NCBI GenBank assembly: GCA_020636025.1
Contig: JACJYQ010000008.1
Span: 398,988-462,987 of the forward strand
Direction of reading: 5' to 3'
DNA: 64,000 bases
Source of the DNA: Lewinellaceae bacterium
GTDB lineage: Bacteria; Bacteroidota; Bacteroidia; Chitinophagales; Saprospiraceae
Positions 60,945 to 64,000 of this stretch are shown one piece after another. The notes under the pieces were generated by a model. That model was not told where the DNA came from. It made no database searches and saw only the letters and a program-made list of their open reading frames with translations. Within the stretch, counting starts at the first letter, position 1; every line of letters begins with the position of its first letter. A program made the position numbers and the translations under genes.

Positions 60945-60952
60945 CAAAGTTA
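60945..60952 (-). promoter_or_regulatory. -7 box for adk
   Basis: TAACTTTG on the minus strand, 54 bp before the ATG, overlapping the last bases before the pfkB stop region. No clear -33 element. Confidence 0.35.
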
Positions 60953-60953
60953 G

Positions 60954-61907
60954 TTATTGGGTAAAATTAATGTTGAATCTTTCACCATATTGTTGAATCC
61001 ATTTCAACAAGCGGTAAACATCATTCGTATGGAATAGTTCGGTACCCTCATTTAAGGTGGCCGCAGAACCACAGGCTACGCCCATTTGGGCCATTTCCAG
61101 CATTGGTTTACCCTCACTTAAGGCCCAAACCATCCCGGCTACCATGCTATCACCGGCGCCGACAGTGCTGACTTTCTTTACCTGTGGCGCCGGAATATGA
61201 TGAACCAGGTCTTTTGTAACCAGTAAAGCACCTTGCGGCCCCATTGAAACCACCACAATTTCGCATTTACCCAACCGTATGATTTCCAGGGCAGCATCAT
61301 CGACCTCCTGCATTTCCAGTTTGTCTACACCGACCAGGGCGCTGAGCTCTGCCAGGTTGGGTTTTAGTAAATACAAACCTTCATCCGCAGCAGCCAATAA
61401 AGCTTCTCCAGAGGTATCCAAAATCAACTTTGAGCCATTTTTTTTGGCAAATGCAGCTACTTTTTCATAATAGTTTGATGGCAATCCAGTGGCCAGACTT
61501 CCACTCGCTACCAAATACTCCGGCTTTATTTTTTCAATTATTTCCAGACATTTATCTGCTTCATTTATTGATACATGAGCCCCAGGCATGGTGAACCTGT
61601 ATTGGCTATTCGTACTCAGCTCCGTTACAGAAATATTCTCCCGGGTTTCCTGGTCCACTTCAACAACAGAGGTTTCAACCGACATTTGTTGTAACAGGCT
61701 AACAATCGTTTGCCCATTATGACCGCCGACCGGAAAAACAGCCGTACTTGTGCCTCCCAATCGTTGAATGCCTTTGGATACGTTTATACCGCCGCCACCG
61801 GCATTCAAATGCATAGCTTTGCAACGCAGTTTTTGTTCTGCAACCAGTTTGTCAACTGAAGTACTTTTATCCAAAGCCGGATTAAGGGTTAAGGTGCATA
61901 TCTTCAT
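60954..61907 (-). CDS. pfkB: PfkB-family hexose kinase (6-phosphofructokinase 2 / 1-phosphofructokinase type)
   Basis: A 317-residue PfkB-family sugar kinase: LNPALDKSTSV, HLNAGGGGINVSKGIQRLGG (substrate side), and the C-terminal TVGAGDSMVAGMVWAL with the catalytic Asp in the GAGDS box. It phosphorylates fructose-6-P or fructose-1-P; specificity cannot be read from sequence. A PTS system is not nearby. Divergent from the AlkA-like gene. Confidence 0.9.
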   Translation of the reverse strand: MKICTLTLNPALDKSTSVDKLVAEQKLRCKAMHLNAGGGGINVSKGIQRLGGTSTAVFPVGGHNGQTIVSLLQQMSVETSVVEVDQETRENISVTELSTNSQYRFTMPGAHVSINEADKCLEIIEKIKPEYLVASGSLATGLPSNYYEKVAAFAKKNGSKLILDTSGEALLAAADEGLYLLKPNLAELSALVGVDKLEMQEVDDAALEIIRLGKCEIVVVSMGPQGALLVTKDLVHHIPAPQVKKVSTVGAGDSMVAGMVWALSEGKPMLEMAQMGVACGSAATLNEGTELFHTNDVYRLLKWIQQYGERFNINFTQ

Positions 61908-61952
61908 GAATCGAGAATTCTAGTTTTTGCAAAATAACGATTCTTTTAGTGC

Positions 61953-62603
61953 ATGTGTGCATCACTAATAAACATTCTATTGGTACTAAACGATCATAAT
62001 TTTCAATCTGCCGTAAGCTGGCTCTCAACTCAGGATCCAATCCTGGCAAAAGTCTATGAGAAATATGGCTCACCTCCCTTTTGGTCAAGAGAACCAGGCT
62101 TTCCCAGTTTGGTGCATATAATTCTCGAACAGCAGGTTTCCCTTGAATCTGCACTGGCAGCTTTCAACAAACTCAAGGCTGCAATCGGAGTTGTTATCCC
62201 ATCTGAGTTTCTTGGCCTTAGTGATGAAGAGTTACTCCAAATCGGTTTTAGCCGGCAAAAGAAAAGGTACGTTCGGGAACTTGCATTGGCCATTCAGCAG
62301 GGAGATTTTGATTTAAACAAGCTGGAAAATCAAGCCAACGAGGTTGTTCGGGCCGATATGAAGCGAATGGTAGGAATTGGCGACTGGACAGTAGACGTTT
62401 ACCTGCTTTTTTGCTTAAAACGGGCTGATGTTTTACCCAAAGGTGATATTGCTTTGTATGAATCTATCAGATCATTAAAAGAGCTGCCTAAACGACCTGA
62501 GCATCACGATTTTATTGCCATGACGGAGACCTGGCGGCCCTGGAGAAGTGTTGGTTGTATGTTTTTATGGCATTTTTACCTTTGCGAACGTGGCCGAAGC
62601 TGA
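61953..62603 (+). CDS. AlkA-like DNA-3-methyladenine glycosylase (HhH-GPD)
   Basis: A 216-residue HhH-GPD-superfamily base-excision glycosylase: PSLVHIILEQQVSLESALAAF, the helix-hairpin-helix KRMVGIGDWTVDVYLLF and the catalytic Asp in LPKGDIALY. It removes alkylated purines. It is shorter than E. coli AlkA and lacks its N-terminal domain. It lies 45 bp from the divergent pfkB. Confidence 0.88.
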   Translation: MCASLINILLVLNDHNFQSAVSWLSTQDPILAKVYEKYGSPPFWSREPGFPSLVHIILEQQVSLESALAAFNKLKAAIGVVIPSEFLGLSDEELLQIGFSRQKKRYVRELALAIQQGDFDLNKLENQANEVVRADMKRMVGIGDWTVDVYLLFCLKRADVLPKGDIALYESIRSLKELPKRPEHHDFIAMTETWRPWRSVGCMFLWHFYLCERGRS

Positions 62604-62656
62604 GTAGAAGTATCTTGCGGACCAATTCATTCTATTAATTGTATAATTCTCTTTTC

Positions 62657-63460
62657 ATGTCCAACTTTTTCAACAACAAACGAGTATGGATCACTGGCGC
62701 TTCTGCCGGCATTGGTGCTGCCATAGCCAAAGAAATGGCTGTTCACGGAGCCCAATTGGTTTTATCCGCCAGAAGTGAAACTGAATTGCAGCAGGTCGCT
62801 ACCAAATGTCGGGAACTGGGTGCAGGCATTGTGATCGTTCAGGTGATGGATTTGTCCAGGCATGATCAAATTCCTCAACTCGTGCAAAATGTATTGTCCA
62901 AGGTTGGGAAAGTTGATATTCTAATTAATAATGGAGGCATTTCACAACGAGCACTTGCCAAAGATACCAGTCTGGAAGTCGACAAAAAACTGATGGATGT
63001 GAACTTCTTTGGAACCATCACCCTTACCAAAGCCTTGTTACCCAGCATGCTGACGCATCAGTTAGGACATATCGTAACCATTACCAGTTTAACGGGTATG
63101 ATCGGGTCACCTTTTCGTACTTCTTATGCTGCATCCAAACATGCACTCCACGGTTTTTTCGACAGCCTGCGGGCTGAGGTGCATGACTCATCTATAAAAG
63201 TTACACTTGTTTGTCCGGGTTTTATCCGCACAAATGTGAGCATCAATGCCCTTACCGGAAGCGGGGAGAAATTAGGCACCATGGACGATGCTACAAACAA
63301 AGGCATGGCTCCTGAGCGGCTTGCTCGTAAAATACTGCGCGCCATTGAAAATGGTCGTCAGGAAGTCTATTTCGGAGGCAAGGAAGTTTTGGCTATTTAT
63401 GTAAAAAGGTTTTTCCCTGCACTTTTTGCAAAAATCCTTACCAGGGCAAAAGTGCGTTAA
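62657..63460 (+). CDS. Short-chain dehydrogenase/reductase (DHRS7B-like SDR)
   Basis: A 267-residue classical SDR: cofactor motif VWITGASAGIGAAIA (~10-24), NNGG (~93), Ser-Tyr-Lys catalytic set in TSLTGMIGSPFRTSYAASKHAL. The C-terminal ~50 residues (GGKEVLAIYVKRFFPALFAKIL) are typical of the SDR branch that reduces acyl or keto lipids near membranes. The substrate is unknown. The ATG at 62657 is preferred to a TTG at 62639. Confidence 0.88.
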   Translation: MSNFFNNKRVWITGASAGIGAAIAKEMAVHGAQLVLSARSETELQQVATKCRELGAGIVIVQVMDLSRHDQIPQLVQNVLSKVGKVDILINNGGISQRALAKDTSLEVDKKLMDVNFFGTITLTKALLPSMLTHQLGHIVTITSLTGMIGSPFRTSYAASKHALHGFFDSLRAEVHDSSIKVTLVCPGFIRTNVSINALTGSGEKLGTMDDATNKGMAPERLARKILRAIENGRQEVYFGGKEVLAIYVKRFFPALFAKILTRAKVR

Positions 63461-63478
63461 CCCTTTTAGATGCGCAGG

Positions 63479-63895
63479 TTAGTGTACTCTCGTCGTGGCC
63501 AACAAACGCTTTATACTATACCTGCCGCTTCCTTTTCCTACCAACATGAGTAAACCACCAATTATGGCTACATTTTTCATGAATAGTATGCTTTGAATCC
63601 TCAATTCAGCGCTTTTTGAGCAGTTCCAGAAATCATATACTATAAAAGTTACGGGAACCCAATACAACAGGAGCATCATGGCTCCAAGCGTGGAACGATA
63701 GCCAAATAACACCATCAGACCTCCGGTAATAAGCAGGAAAATAGCTCCGTACAGTAAAAAATTTTGTGCCCAAACCAGCCCGTATTCCGTCATGGTTTCT
63801 TTTGTTTTTGCAAAAAACAGGGTGGAATCAATGGCTTCAAAGATGAAGATGGCTGATAGAAAAATTCTGCCTATCAGATCCGTTATATCGCGCAT
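63479..63895 (-). CDS. DoxX-family membrane protein
   Basis: A 138-residue four-helix protein of the DoxX type: LIGRIFLSAIFIFEAID, YGAIFLLITGGLMVLFGY and a polar loop before the last helix (SILFMKNVAIIGGLLMLV). DoxX-like proteins are quinone/redox membrane components of unknown detail. Convergent with the SDR gene. Normal length. Confidence 0.82.
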   Translation of the reverse strand: MRDITDLIGRIFLSAIFIFEAIDSTLFFAKTKETMTEYGLVWAQNFLLYGAIFLLITGGLMVLFGYRSTLGAMMLLLYWVPVTFIVYDFWNCSKSAELRIQSILFMKNVAIIGGLLMLVGKGSGRYSIKRLLATTRVH

Positions 63896-63969
63896 GGTTT
63901 AATTTCTAGTAAGTTAAACTGCATTAGCAGCCCGCGAAGTTAATAATTCAGATTGAGTACTGCATTCTT

Positions 63970-63993
63970 CAATCTGCAATCATCAATCTGCAA
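63970..63993. repeat. Short AATCTGCAAT-type repeats cut by the window end
   Basis: CAATCTGCAAT occurs at 63970-63980 and again at 63983-63993 with CATCAATC between, in the same style as the 2437-2586 arms. The partner arm, if any, is beyond the window. Confidence 0.45.
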
Positions 63994-64000
63994 TCTACAA

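Noticed and set aside
1..64000. Reverse transcriptase and template repeat of a DGR within the window
   Set aside because: No protein with a YxDD polymerase motif and no second copy of the variable-region sequence was noticed; any DGR core must be elsewhere.

Overview
The window looks like chromosomal DNA of a Bacteroidota, most likely a Saprospiria-type organism (Saprospiraceae/Lewinella-like). The evidence is: two proteins with Por secretion system (T9SS) C-terminal sorting domains; many Bacteroidota-type lipoproteins and outer-membrane barrels; a fused alpha/gamma 2-oxoacid:ferredoxin oxidoreductase; DivIC, DUF6427 and NifU-like genes typical of the phylum; and repeated TAnnTTTG -7 promoter boxes upstream of genes. 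No tRNA, rRNA, CRISPR array, transposase, integrase or phage gene was recognised. G+C is in the mid-40s percent by eye (not computed), except for one conspicuously GC-rich stretch at about 3950-4190.

Layout. 1-3.5 kb: FemAB/GNAT-like protein (cut by the window edge), nitrilase-family amidase, NlpC/P60 peptidase, a 38-bp perfect inverted repeat, 3-hydroxybutyryl-CoA dehydrogenase. 3.5-8 kb: a repeat-filled spacer and then the accessory island, a two-gene SIR2-like / nSTAND-ATPase module. The 941-aa ATPase ends in an FGE (formylglycine-generating enzyme) fold whose GC-rich last 40 codons look like the variable region of a diversity-generating retroelement (DGR) target. 8-21.5 kb: outer-membrane barrel, SSS symporter plus GH1 glycosidase, rimM, rfbC, membrane proteins, O-antigen ligase-like protein, DivIC, sucD, serine hydrolase, lipoprotein and LysM protein. 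21.5-31.4 kb: kdsB, Kir-type potassium channel, CRY-DASH, purH, M16 peptidase, basic-tailed secreted protein, OmpA-family protein. 31.8-38.6 kb: a five-gene run made of an NADPH oxidoreductase/ferredoxin fusion, a GT-C glycosyltransferase, lspA, korA and korB. 38.6-51.5 kb: esterase, T9SS-sorted SprB-repeat protein, small secreted proteins, HhH-barrel protein, NifU-like protein, a histone-H1-like/CBM48 fusion, YebC, cobalamin adenosyltransferase, pyrR. 51.8-64 kb: DapA-family lyase, T9SS subtilisin, ACMSD-type decarboxylase, GtrA, DUF6438 lipoprotein, PLP lyase, LysE exporter, mobA/moaC, adk, pfkB, AlkA-like glycosylase, SDR and DoxX.

The most interesting locus is 4.06-7.93 kb. A SIR2-like protein with a C-terminal adaptor-like segment is translationally coupled (ATGA overlap) to a membrane-anchored nSTAND ATPase whose C-terminal FGE/C-type-lectin-like domain lacks the catalytic cysteine pair. 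Its terminal codons change sharply in composition and fit adenine-directed diversification. This is consistent with an NLR-like, antigen-receptor-like conflict system whose sensor would be diversified in trans; the reverse transcriptase and template repeat are not in this window. The SIR2 domain also lacks the usual catalytic His. The other recurrent theme is non-coding: nearly every convergent or long spacer carries a different dyad repeat (38-bp IR, composite CCCTGAAAGGG dyads, a CACAGAT dyad, paired REP-like hairpins, a heptamer array with a complementary arm).
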